64,000 nucleotides of DNA, from assembly GCA_022508485.1 (NCBI GenBank), contig JAFLVD010000008.1:1-64000 (forward strand), in the 5' to 3' direction. The position numbers and the translations under genes are program-made. The first letter of the stretch is position 1, and each line of letters begins with the position of its first letter. The stretch is from Clostridiales bacterium. GTDB lineage: Bacteria; Bacillota; Clostridia; Christensenellales; Pumilibacteraceae. Shown here in pieces: positions 28,566 to 37,351 of this stretch. The notes beneath the pieces were generated by a model. That model was not told the DNA's origin and searched no databases. It saw only the letters and a list, made by a program, of their open reading frames with translations.

Positions 28566-28919
28566 TTAAACGGCGCCCGAATGAGCGCCGTTTTTTATGT
28601 AACGGTCGTAGCTCATTTCGACGAAGTTGGAAAAGAGCGCGACTATTTCCTTGTTGCTCGCGTCGGTTACGTCCGCGCCGAAAAGCTGGGACGCGGCGTT
28701 ACCGGCGTCGGAACTAAGTATAAGCCTACGGATATTCTTTTCGACCGCGCTCTTACTGCACGAAAACCTAACCGATATAACGCCGTAAATGCTGTCAATC
28801 GTGGCATTGCCGTCGTCGATGTAAAGCTCGATACTGTGGCAGAATTGACTGAACCCTTTCAGCGACGTTCTAAACCCGGCACGAACAAGCGTATATATAA
28901 TAAAATCGCGTCTTTTCAT
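28566..28919 (-). CDS. Stand-alone Spo0A C-terminal (DNA-binding) domain protein
   Basis: 117 residues. From residue 8 the sequence follows the Spo0A effector domain: a counterpart of GVPAHIKGYxYLRxAI appears as GFRTSLKGFSQFCHSIELYI, then ISVRFSCSKSAVEKNIRRLI matches the IAKKFNTTPSRVERAIRHAI helix. There is no receiver domain. Start ATG 28919 follows GGGAGAAAA. The last codons coincide with the argH terminator. Function unknown; it may bind Spo0A-type sites, and a near-0A-box is found next to its own promoter. Confidence 0.78.
   Translation of the reverse strand: MKRRDFIIYTLVRAGFRTSLKGFSQFCHSIELYIDDGNATIDSIYGVISVRFSCSKSAVEKNIRRLILSSDAGNAASQLFGADVTDASNKEIVALFSNFVEMSYDRYIKNGAHSGAV
28571..28596 (+). 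terminator. argH terminator, inside the 3' end of the convergent gene
   Basis: CGGCGC (28571-28576), loop CCGAATGA, GCGCCG (28585-28590), then TTTTTT. The same bases encode the last residues (NGAHSGAV) of the minus-strand Spo0A-domain gene. Confidence 0.88.
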
Positions 28920-28952
28920 GACATTTTCTCCCGAAAAAAAGAAGATATCACC

Positions 28953-28992
28953 ATTAAATCACAAAAAACGGAAAAAATCAATGCCTGTCGAT
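28953..28992 (-). promoter_or_regulatory. Promoter with adjacent near-0A-box for the Spo0A-domain gene
   Basis: Minus strand: TTGATT (28981-28976), 17 bases, TTTAAT (28958-28953). On the plus strand TGTCGAT (28986-28992), one mismatch from the Spo0A box TGTCGAA, lies directly upstream of the -35. Confidence 0.45.
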
Positions 28993-29024
28993 AGGGTATT
29001 TTTGTGGCATTTTGTGCTTTTTTG

Positions 29025-29068
29025 TTTCCACAATATATGGTTACGCCGCATGACTATATGTTGTGGAA
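29025..29068. promoter_or_regulatory. Imperfect palindrome with 14-bp arms
   Basis: TTTCCACAATATAT (29025-29038) and ATATGTTGTGGAAA (29055-29068) are inverted repeats with 13 of 14 matches and a 16-base spacer. Lies between rpsU and the Spo0A-domain gene. Could be a regulator site; no binder can be named. Confidence 0.55.
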
Positions 29069-29095
29069 AAATGTCGTAATTTAATAAGACGCACT

Positions 29096-29135
29096 GAAAA
29101 AAACAAAAATAAAGCGGCACCGATACGGTACCGCT
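29096..29135 (-). terminator. rpsU terminator
   Basis: AGCGGCACCG (29113-29122) and CGGTACCGCT (29126-29135) pair with one mismatch. The minus strand then has TTATTTTTGTTTTTTT. Confidence 0.9.
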
Positions 29136-29150
29136 CACAGTGAATTAAGA

Positions 29151-29324
29151 TTAGCGGAAACGCTTACGCGCCGCCTCTTGTTTCTTTTTGCGCTTTACGG
29201 AAGGCTTCTCGTAGTATTCCTTTTTACGCATGTCGCCGAGGATATTGTCCTTTTGGCACTTGCGCTTAAAGCGTTTGAGTGCGCTGTCGAGCGACTCGTT
29301 TTCACCGACGTGAATTACCGACAC
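29151..29324 (-). CDS. rpsU: 30S ribosomal protein S21
   Basis: 57 residues, the normal length. The sequence [22 protein letters not shown] then [17 protein letters not shown] is unmistakable S21. I choose GTG 29324, which lies 6-8 bases after AGGTGG and gives the family N-terminus; upstream in-frame GTG codons at 29336 and 29333 overlap that ribosome site. Transcribed alone, with its own strong promoter and terminator. Confidence 0.96.
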   Translation of the reverse strand: MSVIHVGENESLDSALKRFKRKCQKDNILGDMRKKEYYEKPSVKRKKKQEAARKRFR

Positions 29325-29343
29325 AGTTAACACCACCTTTGTT

Positions 29344-29395
29344 CCGAGAACCTTTATTTCTCGGCTATTATACCCGAAAAGAATTTTTCTGTCAA
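29344..29395 (-). promoter_or_regulatory. Consensus promoter and leader hairpin of rpsU
   Basis: Minus strand: TTGACA (29395-29390), exactly 17 bases, TATAAT (29372-29367), a perfect sigma-A promoter. CCGAGAA-(7)-TTCTCGG (29344-29364) would fold at the very 5' end of the message. Confidence 0.9.
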
Positions 29396-29421
29396 GCGTT
29401 TTTATATCTTTGTTTATTTAT

Positions 29422-30594
29422 TTACTTAACCGTAACCTCAACGAAAAACTTAACGTCTATATCGTCAATCGAGCTGTGCTCTGCCGCGTCGGGCGCATAC
29501 CTATACATCTCGCGGAGAATAAACATAGGATCGCGCCCATACGAAAGTGCGTCGTCGTATCCGCTTTTAAGCTCTTTTTTTATCTCCGACTCGAACTTCT
29601 TTTCAAGGTCGACTTCCTCGTTTTCTTCCTCGTACATGCTGTGAGTGTCGATGGAGGCCTTCACCTTTACCGTCGCGCTCTTGTTTTTTCCGTCGACCTC
29701 TATGCTCGACTTCTTTTTGATAATCCGTCCCGTAAACTCGCCCGACGATATAACGCCGTTGCCCTCAGGAGAGCTTACCCAAGCGACGCCGCGCGCCGCG
29801 GTGGAATCCAAAATTCCAACTCGCCCGTTCTTTCCGTAAAGCGCAAGCTTTTCCACCTTCATTCCTGTTTCGCCCGATCCGCCCGATCCGCCCGATGACG
29901 AGCTTCCGCCGCCACCGCCCGATTGCGAACCGGACGATCCGCCGCCGCTCTCACCCGACGATCCTCCGCCCGACGATCCTCCGCCCGAGGACGAACCTTC
30001 TTCCTCTATCATTTCCACGAGTGGTGCGAACGCCGTTTCGGATTTAGAGCCGATGTCGGACAAAAAGCCGAGCAGCGTGTTGGTAGCGATATGCGATTTT
30101 TTTGCGCCGTAAGCAATAAAGTCGGCGTCGGTCGCGCCCGTTTTCTTCATGAATTCGGTGATAGACCCTACAAGCTCGCTTGCCTTTTCCTTAGCGGCGG
30201 CAAGGTAGACGTCGGCGGTTATATCGGTAGCCGTTATTAGATCGGATATGTGCTTGGGAAGCACGCCGTCGCCCAAAATAACCATCGAGCAGTGCCCAAG
30301 CTCGGCGCGGCGGCCGAGCGCGGTATTAAGCAGTTCCGCCGCCTCTTGGACGGTTTTTGCTTTTACCGTTATCTTGTCCTTACTCGTCGCGCCGTCAGTT
30401 TCGGTAGGCATAACGTACTGCGCGGAGAGTTCTACACCCATATCGGACGAGTCTATCCCCACAATATCCACAATTACGCGGCGGTTGACCTCGCGGTTTC
30501 TTGTTGCGGTGGACGGCATAAACGCGATTACGAACGCAAAAACAAAAAGCACCACCTTATATATTAACAGTTTTTTTCTCTGGGTTAGTCTCAC
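29422..30594 (-). CDS. gerAC: Spore germination receptor subunit C (GerAC-like)
   Basis: 390 residues. The N-terminus has one membrane segment (residues 12-28) but no cysteine lipobox, although GerC subunits are normally lipoproteins. Residues 30-195 hold the first GerAC domain (VIVDIVGIDSS, AAELLNTALGRRAELGHCSMVILGDG). Residues 200-244 are an almost pure Gly/Ser linker. Residues 245-390 are the third domain (EEVDLEKKFESEIKKELK). Last gene of a gerAA-gerAB-gerAC operon with 4-base ATGA overlaps. Role: part of the nutrient germinant receptor in the spore inner membrane. Confidence 0.9.
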   Translation of the reverse strand: MRLTQRKKLLIYKVVLFVFAFVIAFMPSTATRNREVNRRVIVDIVGIDSSDMGVELSAQYVMPTETDGATSKDKITVKAKTVQEAAELLNTALGRRAELGHCSMVILGDGVLPKHISDLITATDITADVYLAAAKEKASELVGSITEFMKKTGATDADFIAYGAKKSHIATNTLLGFLSDIGSKSETAFAPLVEMIEEEGSSSGGGSSGGGSSGESGGGSSGSQSGGGGGSSSSGGSGGSGETGMKVEKLALYGKNGRVGILDSTAARGVAWVSSPEGNGVISSGEFTGRIIKKKSSIEVDGKNKSATVKVKASIDTHSMYEEENEEVDLEKKFESEIKKELKSGYDDALSYGRDPMFILREMYRYAPDAAEHSSIDDIDVKFFVEVTVK

Positions 30595-31781
30595 TCGGTA
30601 CTCCTTATAGCGTTTTTATTACCGCCGCTTTGACCGCTCTTTTCGCCGCCCTCTTTTTTACGCGCGATTACCGCGCTTATGAGAGCAAGCACAGGCACCG
30701 CGAGGGAAAAAGACGCGACAAGCGCGGAGGTTATCTCGTTGACTATTAATAGCGAAAGAATGCTCGGGTCGCTGAACGCAACCGAAAGAGAGGTAAAAAG
30801 CAGCGCCCCCACCCCTAACGACGTTACCAAGTGCAAAGGCTTACCTATAACGTACTCGAAGCAGCGCACCACGCAGTAAAAGAACAGCGCGTTTTGTATA
30901 AACGATGCGACCGACCAAAGTATTTCGGCCACAAGGTCTATCCTTCCGTACACGTTCCCGAGCGAATACTGAAGTATGCTCGAAAGATTGGTGCTCGCGT
31001 CCACAAGCGACGTTACGTTACCGAACGCAGCGCACATCACGACCGAAAAAAACACGCTTATCGCCGAGCCGAGCGTGCCCGAAACAACGCAAAGCGGCAC
31101 CGTGCTTTTTTTCATTTCCGTCCTACCCAAAAACAGTAATAGCGGCGAAAAATCGCCAAGCCACGTCATGTGCCGTGAAAGCGCCACCCCAAACTCGTGG
31201 GGGTTACGTAGCGACGGAAAAATATTGCTGAGATCGAAGCCGGTTGCGACGACTATCGCTATAAGCACCGCAAGACATGTTACTATTACGGGCGTTAAAA
31301 TCTCGTTAAGCCTTGTCAGCGCTCTGAGCGAATGAAGCGCCACGCCCACAAGAAATATGAGAAGTATCAATAACAGTAACGTTGTGTCGAGGTCGGTCAG
31401 TATGTTTTTCGAATAGAAGGAAACGGTTTCGGACACCGCGACGTTAAGCTTAAAAAACAGATACAAGCCGAAAATACACACTATTATCCTCGATCCCACC
31501 TTGCCGAAAACGCACCTGGTAAGCTCGAAAAAGTCGCGGTCGGGGCTTAGCTTCATGGCGATAAGGGTAACGATAAGCACTATTATATCGAAACCGCCGT
31601 CTATTGCAAGCGCAATATAAGCGTCGCGACCGGCGGCCTTAACCAAAAACAACGGCTGCAAAAACATCTTGGTCGCGAGCGCGAGAATAAATATAACCGC
31701 TATAAGCTGCTTGCTTGTCGTCTGCTTTACTTCCTTACTCGTATCCGCAGACAGCGTTGAAGTTTGTTCGCTGTTATTCAC
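30591..31781 (-). CDS. gerAB: Spore germination receptor subunit B (GerAB-like permease)
   Basis: 396 residues, ten or so membrane helices of the APC/GerAB (PF03845) type, with the early LIAVIFILALATKMFLQPLFL and an N-terminal cytosolic tail of about 25 residues. The GerB subunit is thought to bind the germinant. Overlaps gerAA by 4 bases and gerAC by 4 bases, so the three are translationally coupled. A Lys/Gly-rich tail (RKKEGGEKSGQSGGNKN) closes the protein. Confidence 0.93.
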   Translation of the reverse strand: MNNSEQTSTLSADTSKEVKQTTSKQLIAVIFILALATKMFLQPLFLVKAAGRDAYIALAIDGGFDIIVLIVTLIAMKLSPDRDFFELTRCVFGKVGSRIIVCIFGLYLFFKLNVAVSETVSFYSKNILTDLDTTLLLLILLIFLVGVALHSLRALTRLNEILTPVIVTCLAVLIAIVVATGFDLSNIFPSLRNPHEFGVALSRHMTWLGDFSPLLLFLGRTEMKKSTVPLCVVSGTLGSAISVFFSVVMCAAFGNVTSLVDASTNLSSILQYSLGNVYGRIDLVAEILWSVASFIQNALFFYCVVRCFEYVIGKPLHLVTSLGVGALLFTSLSVAFSDPSILSLLIVNEITSALVASFSLAVPVLALISAVIARKKEGGEKSGQSGGNKNAIRSTE

Positions 31782-33187
31782 TTTGCCTGCCTCCTGCGGT
31801 TTATATTGGGTATAGAGTCCGGCCGCATCGCCATGTCGGGAAGAGGCGCGCGGTCGATTGTGTCTTTAAAGTCGGTATAGACCATGGGCGCAAACGGCGC
31901 GAGATACGGTGCGCCGTACGCGTTCATCGCGCAGATATAGTGAAGCGTAAACAGCACGGAAAGGGTCAGGCCGAAAAGCCCTGTAAGCCCTGCGATTATG
32001 GTGTACCCGAGCCGAAGGATACTCATTGTCCCTATCTGATTGGGAACGGTAAAAAGCGCAATCGAGCTAAGCGCCGTTACCATTACCGCCGGCGAGCTTA
32101 TTATCCCCGCGTTTACCGCCGTCTCGCCGAGGACGAGCGCGCCCACTATACTCATGGCCATGCCGACGGCGCGCGGCATTCTTACGCTTGCCTCTCTTAT
32201 TATCTCGAACAAAAGAAGAACGAACAGCGTTTCGCTCTGCGGCGATAACGGAAGCCCTTTTATCGCGCTCATAAGCGTTATCATAAACCTGACGGGTATA
32301 AGCTTATAGTGGAAGTTTTGAAGCGCGACGTACAGCGCCGGAAGAAGAGTGGCAAGGATAAGCCCCACATACCTTAGCACTCGCACAAACGAGGCGTAGG
32401 TAGGTCGAAGGTAATAGTCCTCCGCCGACTGAAAATCCTCCGCCATTATAAACGGAAGCGTAAGCGCCATAGGCGAGCCGTCAACAAAAATACCAACCCT
32501 GCCCTCGAGGATTTTTGCGGCGACGACGTCCGGCTTTTCGCTTACGCCTACCTGAGAAAACATTGAAAGCGGCTTTTCCTCGAGATACGGCACGAGGTAA
32601 TGGCTGTCGACAATACCGTCTATGTCGATTTGATTTAGCCGCTTTTTTATCTTTTTGACGACCTTCGGCGAGGCTACCGAGCTAAGATAGCATACCGCAA
32701 CCGTCGTATCGGTGCGGCGCCCGATTTGAATTTTTTCCACCTTTAAGTCGGGCGTTTTAAGCCTGCGTTCGAGAAGCGAAAGGTTGGTTTTTAAATCCTC
32801 TATAAACCCTTCGCGCGGACCGCGCATAACCGTTTCGGTGGGCGGCTCTACAACCCCTCTCGTCGTGTACGAGCGCGCGTTTATAATAAGGTAACCGTCT
32901 TCGTCCTCGGCGGCAAGAAGCACGTCGCCGCTTAAAAGTCCTCTTATACACTCTTCGAGGCTGTCGTTTTTTTCGCACTCGCACTCGAATAAAACCTCCG
33001 TCTTAATCTTGTCGAGCGGAAAAGGAACCCTCTGCGCTTCGAGCGCGACCACTATCGCACGGATTGTCGACGCGTCCGACAAATCGGGAAAAATAACAAG
33101 CCCGTACTTTTTGTCGACTACGGTCAGCTCGCGCGTAACAACCGACTCGGATTGAAATTTTTCGGTGATGATATCAAGCTGCTTCAT
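31778..33187 (-). CDS. gerAA: Spore germination receptor subunit A (GerAA-like)
   Basis: 469 residues, typical length. The soluble N-terminal part includes ELTVVDKKYGLVIFPDLSD and IEDLKTNLSLLERRLKTPDLKVE. The middle carries the family motif GRVGIFVDGSPMALTLPF (about residues 230-248). The membrane part has LPALYVALQNFHYKLIP and PQSETLFVLLLFEIIREASVRMPRAVG. First gene of the gerA operon. I looked for a sigma-G promoter in the 50 bases between it and the icd terminator and found no convincing one. Confidence 0.95.
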   Translation of the reverse strand: MKQLDIITEKFQSESVVTRELTVVDKKYGLVIFPDLSDASTIRAIVVALEAQRVPFPLDKIKTEVLFECECEKNDSLEECIRGLLSGDVLLAAEDEDGYLIINARSYTTRGVVEPPTETVMRGPREGFIEDLKTNLSLLERRLKTPDLKVEKIQIGRRTDTTVAVCYLSSVASPKVVKKIKKRLNQIDIDGIVDSHYLVPYLEEKPLSMFSQVGVSEKPDVVAAKILEGRVGIFVDGSPMALTLPFIMAEDFQSAEDYYLRPTYASFVRVLRYVGLILATLLPALYVALQNFHYKLIPVRFMITLMSAIKGLPLSPQSETLFVLLLFEIIREASVRMPRAVGMAMSIVGALVLGETAVNAGIISSPAVMVTALSSIALFTVPNQIGTMSILRLGYTIIAGLTGLFGLTLSVLFTLHYICAMNAYGAPYLAPFAPMVYTDFKDTIDRAPLPDMAMRPDSIPNINRRRQAK

Positions 33188-33235
33188 GCCTTTATTTTGC
33201 GCTTTATTCCTTCCCTTATACTTTTAAAGCGCAAC

Positions 33236-33260
33236 AAAAAACCTCGGAACGGTTCCGAGG
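33236..33260 (-). terminator. icd terminator
   Basis: Perfect inverted repeat CCTCGGAAC-G-GTTCCGAGG (33242-33260), followed on the minus strand by TTTTTTG. Confidence 0.92.
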
Positions 33261-33277
33261 CTTTACAATTTAAATTA

Positions 33278-34480
33278 TCATTTCAAAAGACCGCTTACTT
33301 TCGTCAAAAAGTCTTTGGTGTTGACCTTTTTAACGTCTACGTCCTTTCGCTTAAAAATCGCCGCAAGGTCGCCCGTCATAATTCCGCTCTCTATCGTTTT
33401 TACGCTCGCCTTTTCGAGCTTATCCGAAAACGCGATAAGCTTTTTGTTGTTTTCGGTAATACCGCGGCGGCGAAGCGCGCCCGTCCAGGCGAATATCGTC
33501 GCTACGGGGTTTGTGGAAGTTTGCTCGCCGTTTAAATACTTGTAGTAGTGCCTTGTAACCGTTCCGTGCGCCGCCTCGTACTCGTACTTGCCGTCCGGCG
33601 AGACGAGCACGCTCGTCATCATCGCAAGCGAGCCGTACGCGGTGGCAACCATGTCGCTCATAACGTCGCCGTCGTAGTTTTTAAGCGCCCAAATAAATCC
33701 GCCGTTGCTTCTTATAACGCGCGCGACCGAATCGTCTATAAGCGAATACTCGTACTTTATGCCCGACGCGTCGAACTTATCCTTATACTCTTTTTCGAAC
33801 ACCTCCCAAAAAATATCTTTAAAACGGTGGTCGTACGTTTTGCTTATCGTGTCCTTTGCGCCGAACCAAACGTCCAGAGCGCTGTCGAGCGCATAGTTAA
33901 AGCACGAGCGCGCAAACGAATAAATCGATTTATCCAGGTTGTGTATACCCTGAATAATTCCGCGCCCGTCGATAGAGGCAATCTTTTTTTCCTCGACGTT
34001 ACCGTCCTCGTACTTTACGGTTATGTAGCAATCCGCATTGCCGTTTACGGCAAGCTCGCTGTTTTTATAAACGTCGCCGTACGCATGACGGGCAATCGTT
34101 ATGGGTTTGGTCCAGGACGGGATATACGGCGTAATGCCTTTAACCATAATCGGCGCGCGGAACACCGTTCCGTCGAGAGCCGCGCGAATGGTGCCGTTCG
34201 GCGACGGCCACATTGCTTTAAGCGAATATTCCTCCACCCTTTGGGCGTTGGGCGTAATCGTCGCGCACTTAACGCCCACGCCGTAACGCTTTATCGCCTC
34301 GGCGGCCTCGTATGTAACCTTATCGTCCGTTAGGTCGCGGTTTTTAAGTCCCAGGTCGTAATACTCGGTGTTAATCTCTACATAGGGGTCGATAAGGATA
34401 TCCTTAATCATATCCCAAATAACTCTCGTCATCTCGTCGCCCTGCATTTCGACGATCGGCGTTTCGTACTTTATTTTCAT
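33278..34480 (-). CDS. icd: NADP-dependent isocitrate dehydrogenase
   Basis: 400 residues. Oxidative decarboxylation of isocitrate to 2-oxoglutarate. It belongs to the eukaryote-like subfamily II (IVEMQGDEMTRVIWDMIKD at the start, ATITPNAQRVEEY, WPSPNGTIRAALDGTVFR, then KSGGFIWALKNYDGDVMSD-like core and YEAAHGTVTRHYYKYLNGEQTSTNP). Follows gatB by 27 bases on the same strand, so may share the gatCAB transcript. No other TCA-cycle gene is in the window, which fits a partial cycle that feeds glutamate and, with argG/argH, arginine. Confidence 0.96.
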   Translation of the reverse strand: MKIKYETPIVEMQGDEMTRVIWDMIKDILIDPYVEINTEYYDLGLKNRDLTDDKVTYEAAEAIKRYGVGVKCATITPNAQRVEEYSLKAMWPSPNGTIRAALDGTVFRAPIMVKGITPYIPSWTKPITIARHAYGDVYKNSELAVNGNADCYITVKYEDGNVEEKKIASIDGRGIIQGIHNLDKSIYSFARSCFNYALDSALDVWFGAKDTISKTYDHRFKDIFWEVFEKEYKDKFDASGIKYEYSLIDDSVARVIRSNGGFIWALKNYDGDVMSDMVATAYGSLAMMTSVLVSPDGKYEYEAAHGTVTRHYYKYLNGEQTSTNPVATIFAWTGALRRRGITENNKKLIAFSDKLEKASVKTIESGIMTGDLAAIFKRKDVDVKKVNTKDFLTKVSGLLK

Positions 34481-34507
34481 TATAATACTTCCTTTAAATG
34501 TTTTCTT

Positions 34508-35932
34508 TTAGCTTTTTTCCGCTTTAAACTTATCGAGAAGCGCGTTAATTATTTTGGGGTTTGCCTTACCGCCGGCGGCGCGCATCACCTGCCCCACAAA
34601 ATAGCCGCGAAGCTTGTCGTTGCCAGAAATAAAATCTTCCGCCTGCTTTTTATTGGCTTCGATAACCGAATCGAAAATCGCCTTAATCTCGCCCTCGTCG
34701 TTGGACTGTATCAGCCCCAGCTCTTCCGCCTTTTTCCTCGGGTCGGAAGCATTCCCCCACAGCGCCGAAAGAAGTGTTTTTGCGCCGAGGTTGTTTATCT
34801 CGTCCGATAGTAGAAGCTTTATAATGCCTGCGAGAGTTTTACTTACAATCTTTAACTCGACGTCCTCGGACCCATCCGACTTAGCGAGGCGAAGCACCTC
34901 GCTCATAATAAAGTTACTCGCCTTTTTGGGGTCTATACCGAGCGAAACCGTCTCGTCGAAAAGGTCGGACACTTCCTTATCCGCGGTCAGCACACTGGCG
35001 TCGTATTCGGGAAGCGAATAGTCGTTCATGTACCGCGAAATCCGCGCGGATTTTAATTCGGGGATTTTACTTGCAATCTCATCGAGCCGCTCGTCCGAAA
35101 ACACCACGGGAAGAAGATCGGGTTCGGGAAAATATCTATAATCGTGCGCGTCCTCTTTGCCGCGCATGGCGTACCCGACGCCTTTATTGTCGTCAAAACG
35201 GCGCGTTTCCTGCTTTACGGTGCCGCCGGACGTTAATTCGTCTATTTGCCTGCGAGTTTCGAATTTAATCGAGCGGCTTACCGCGCGGAAGGAATTAAGA
35301 TTTTTTGTTTCGGTACGGGTGCCGAGCGGCGCGCCTTCCTCTGCGACCGAAAGGTTGACGTCGCACCTTAAACTCCCCTCTTGCATTTTTACGTCCGAAA
35401 TGCCGGTATATTTAAGAATACTTTTAAGCTCGGTCAAAAACGCGACTACCTCTTCCGCCGAGTGCATGTCGGGCTCGGTAACAATCTCGATAAGCGGCAC
35501 GCCGCAGCGGTTGTAGTCGACTCGCGATACGCCGCCGTCGTGGACGAGCTTTCCGGCGTCCTCTTCGAGGTGAATGCGGTTAAGCCTTACGCGCTTAACC
35601 TTTCCGTCCAGCATAAAGTCTACGTATCCGCCCACGCACAGCGGAAGGTCGTACTGGCTTGTCTGCCACGCTTTGGGAAGATCGGGATAAAAGTAGTTTT
35701 TTCTGTCCCACTTGGAAAATTTGTTTATCGTGCAGTGCAGCGCAAGCCCGGCCTTTACGGCGTACTCCACCGCAGTTTCGTTAAGCGTGGGAAGCACGCC
35801 CGGAAAGCCCGAGCATACCGGGCAGCAGTGCGTGTTGGGCTCGCCGCCGAACTCGTTTTTGCACGAGCAAAACAGCTTGGTTTTCGTTTTTAATTCGCAG
35901 TGAACTTCGCAGCCTATCGTAGGAATATACAT
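34508..35932 (-). CDS. gatB: Asp-tRNA(Asn)/Glu-tRNA(Gln) amidotransferase subunit B
   Basis: 474 residues. Binds the misacylated tRNA and the kinase step of transamidation. N-terminal GCEVHCELKTKTKLFCSC, FPGVLPTLNETAVEYAVKAGLAL, then RVDYNRCGVPLIEIVTEPD; the C-terminal YqeY-like tail (LRGYFVGQVMRAAGGKANP) is complete. Starts 2 bases after the gatA stop. Its presence indicates an indirect route for Gln- and/or Asn-tRNA. Confidence 0.98.
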   Translation of the reverse strand: MYIPTIGCEVHCELKTKTKLFCSCKNEFGGEPNTHCCPVCSGFPGVLPTLNETAVEYAVKAGLALHCTINKFSKWDRKNYFYPDLPKAWQTSQYDLPLCVGGYVDFMLDGKVKRVRLNRIHLEEDAGKLVHDGGVSRVDYNRCGVPLIEIVTEPDMHSAEEVVAFLTELKSILKYTGISDVKMQEGSLRCDVNLSVAEEGAPLGTRTETKNLNSFRAVSRSIKFETRRQIDELTSGGTVKQETRRFDDNKGVGYAMRGKEDAHDYRYFPEPDLLPVVFSDERLDEIASKIPELKSARISRYMNDYSLPEYDASVLTADKEVSDLFDETVSLGIDPKKASNFIMSEVLRLAKSDGSEDVELKIVSKTLAGIIKLLLSDEINNLGAKTLLSALWGNASDPRKKAEELGLIQSNDEGEIKAIFDSVIEANKKQAEDFISGNDKLRGYFVGQVMRAAGGKANPKIINALLDKFKAEKS

Positions 35933-35934
35933 AT

Positions 35935-37350
35935 CTACCCCCTCGCACGCTCGACGGCTTTGGCCACGCTTAAAACGTCGCCGTCCGAATACGCTTTTCC
36001 TATTACCTGAACGCCAAGCGGCATTCCGTCGATATGCCCGAACGGCACCGTCGCCGCAGGAAGCCCTGCGATGTTAACCGGCACGGTGTATACGTCGGAC
36101 AGGTACACCTTTGCAGGATCTGGCTCGCTTCCAATCTTGGGCGCAACAGACGGCGCGGTCGGACAAAGCAAAGCGTCGCAGGAAGATAACGCCTCGTCGT
36201 ACTCGCGTTTAATTACTGTTCTTGCCGCGAGAGCTTTAACATAATACGCGTCGTAATATCCGCTCGACAAAACGTAGTTACCTATCATTATCCTGCGCTT
36301 TACCTCGTCGCCCAAAAACTCCGTCCTTGTTTTTTCGTAAAGGTCGGATATGTCGGTATAGCTTTCCGCACGGCGGCCGTACTTTACGCCGTCGAACCGC
36401 GCGAGGTTGCTCGACGCTTCCGCCGACGACAACACGTAGTACACCGCGAGCGCCGCTTCAAACGATTTTATCGAAACGCGCTTTATTTTGGCGCCCTGCT
36501 TTTTTAAAGCGTCCGCCGCGTCGAAAAACGCTTCGCGCTCTTTTTCCCCAAGACCTTCGGTAAACTCATCCGCAATGCCGATAACCTTGCCCTTTACGTC
36601 GCCAGATAACTCGTCGGGCAGAGAAACGTCGGCGCTTGTGCCGTCGCGCACGTCCTTTCCGAAAATCGCCTTACATAAAACGAGCGCGTCGTCCACGCTT
36701 CTTGTAATCGGCCCTATCTGGTCGAGCGAGGAAGCAAACGCCACAAGCCCGTACCTGCTTACCGCGGAGTACGTCGGCTTAAAGCCCACCACTCCGTTAT
36801 AGGCGGCAGGCTGACGGATAGAGCCGCCGGTGTCGCTGCCGAGCGCGCCGAACGTCTGCTTTGCGGCAACCGCGGACGCGCTTCCGCCCGAGCTTCCGCC
36901 CGGCACGCGAGTAAAGTCGAGCGCGTTGTGCGCGGCGCCGAACGCCGAAAACTCGTTGGTGCTTCCCATTGCAAACTCGTCCATATTGGTTTTGCCGAGC
37001 AACACCGCGCCGGCCGAAATAAGCTTAGCTACGGCCGTCGCGTCGTAAGGCGGAATAAAATTTTCGAGCATTTTCGACGCGCAGGTCGACCTGATATTTT
37101 TGGTTAAAATGTTGTCCTTAACCGCAATAGGAACGCCCAAAAGCGGATTTATTTCGCCGCCGGACGAAATAACGGCGTCGGCGCGCTTAGATAGCTTTAT
37201 CGCTTCTTCCTCGCACACCGTAATAAAGTTGTTAAGCCCTTTTGTTTTTTCAATACGTTTTAAGCACGCCTCCGTCGCTTCGAGAGACGATATCTTTTTT
37301 GCTTTTATCGCGGCGGAAAGCTCGCATAAGCTTAAATCGAGTATATCCAT
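35935..37350 (-). CDS. gatA: Asp-tRNA(Asn)/Glu-tRNA(Gln) amidotransferase subunit A
   Basis: 471 residues. Amidase that releases ammonia from glutamine for the transamidation. Amidase-signature triad: lysine in VPIAVKDN, serine in the GGSSGGSASAVAA loop (cis-Ser and nucleophile), with GSDTGGSIRQPAAYNGVVG after it. Sits 1 base after gatC and 2 bases before gatB, in the usual C-A-B order. Confidence 0.98.
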   Translation of the reverse strand: MDILDLSLCELSAAIKAKKISSLEATEACLKRIEKTKGLNNFITVCEEEAIKLSKRADAVISSGGEINPLLGVPIAVKDNILTKNIRSTCASKMLENFIPPYDATAVAKLISAGAVLLGKTNMDEFAMGSTNEFSAFGAAHNALDFTRVPGGSSGGSASAVAAKQTFGALGSDTGGSIRQPAAYNGVVGFKPTYSAVSRYGLVAFASSLDQIGPITRSVDDALVLCKAIFGKDVRDGTSADVSLPDELSGDVKGKVIGIADEFTEGLGEKEREAFFDAADALKKQGAKIKRVSIKSFEAALAVYYVLSSAEASSNLARFDGVKYGRRAESYTDISDLYEKTRTEFLGDEVKRRIMIGNYVLSSGYYDAYYVKALAARTVIKREYDEALSSCDALLCPTAPSVAPKIGSEPDPAKVYLSDVYTVPVNIAGLPAATVPFGHIDGMPLGVQVIGKAYSDGDVLSVAKAVERARG

Positions 37351-37351
37351 G

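Noticed and set aside
33188..33235. Sigma-G promoter before gerAA
   Set aside because: GTATA is present, but no CATnnTA-like -10 lies at the right distance.
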